DNA from: Oscillibacter sp.
GTDB lineage: Bacteria > Bacillota > Clostridia > Oscillospirales > Oscillospiraceae
Assembly (NCBI GenBank): GCA_024404295.1
Contig: JAKSQE010000081.1
Coordinates: forward strand, 1 to 6,261
DNA length: 6,261 nucleotides
Direction: 5' to 3'
The notes below the pieces were generated by a model that searched no databases, had not been told where the DNA came from, and saw only the letters and a list, made by a program, of their open reading frames with translations. The translations under genes were made by a program, and so were the position numbers. Shown one piece after another: positions 6,198 through 6,261 of this stretch. Every line of letters starts with the position of its first letter. Position 1 is the first letter of the stretch.

Positions 6198-6233
6198 ATT
6201 ATAATTATAGAATGGCGCAGTCATTGTTTTCAA
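6198..6233 (-). promoter_or_regulatory. Promoter of the hydrogenase-permease unit
   Basis: Reading the minus strand, TTGAAA (6233-6228, five of six consensus bases) is followed after 18 bp by TATAAT (6209-6204). A second TATAAT (6203-6198) directly abuts the first, but it would need a 24-bp spacer with this -35 box. Transcription should begin near 6197, leaving a leader of about 70 nt before the preferred ATG. Confidence 0.75.
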
Positions 6234-6261
6234 GTGTCGTTTTATAAAAAACTCCCTATTT

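Noticed and set aside
5449..6204. 251-codon open frame on the plus strand opposite the hydrogenase
   Set aside because: It overlaps the cysteine-rich region of a clearly identified hydrogenase, has no recognisable domain, and runs across that gene's leader and -10 region.

Overview
The window looks like chromosomal DNA of an anaerobic Clostridia-type Firmicute, possibly an Oscillospiraceae-like gut bacterium. The grounds are a tRNA-sensing T-box leader in front of metG, a monomeric ferredoxin-type [FeFe] hydrogenase, strong consensus sigma-A-type promoters and GG-rich Shine-Dalgarno sites. The genus is inference from style only.

Layout: (1) 3-326, plus strand, is the C-terminal part of a GNAT N-acetyltransferase cut by the window edge. 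(2) 378-681 is a regulatory region. A perfect TTGACA-17-TATAAT promoter drives a methionine-type T-box leader that ends in an intrinsic terminator. (3) 713-2764 is metG, methionyl-tRNA synthetase with a C-terminal tRNA-binding domain. (4) 2765-2946 is a gap holding a structured insertion of about 130 bp. It is bounded by two identical 28-bp copies of the end of metG, including its stop codon. (5) 2947-3597 is a HAD-superfamily hydrolase, probably transcribed with metG. (6) 3609-3651 is a long perfect hairpin that can terminate transcription from both sides. (7) On the minus strand, reading leftwards from 6126, a [FeFe] hydrogenase is followed 6 bp later by an AEC-family permease, both apparently from one promoter near 6198-6233.

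How the parts work: uncharged tRNA-Met is expected to stabilise the antiterminator in the leader and switch on metG, and perhaps the HAD gene behind it. The convergent hydrogenase-permease unit probably serves anaerobic redox balance and export or import of an organic anion, but its substrate cannot be read from the sequence. The least ordinary observations are the duplicated metG terminus around the structured insert, and the combination of group-B-like active-site motifs with a crowded N-terminal cysteine field in the hydrogenase. I see no CRISPR array, tRNA, rRNA, transposase or prophage gene.
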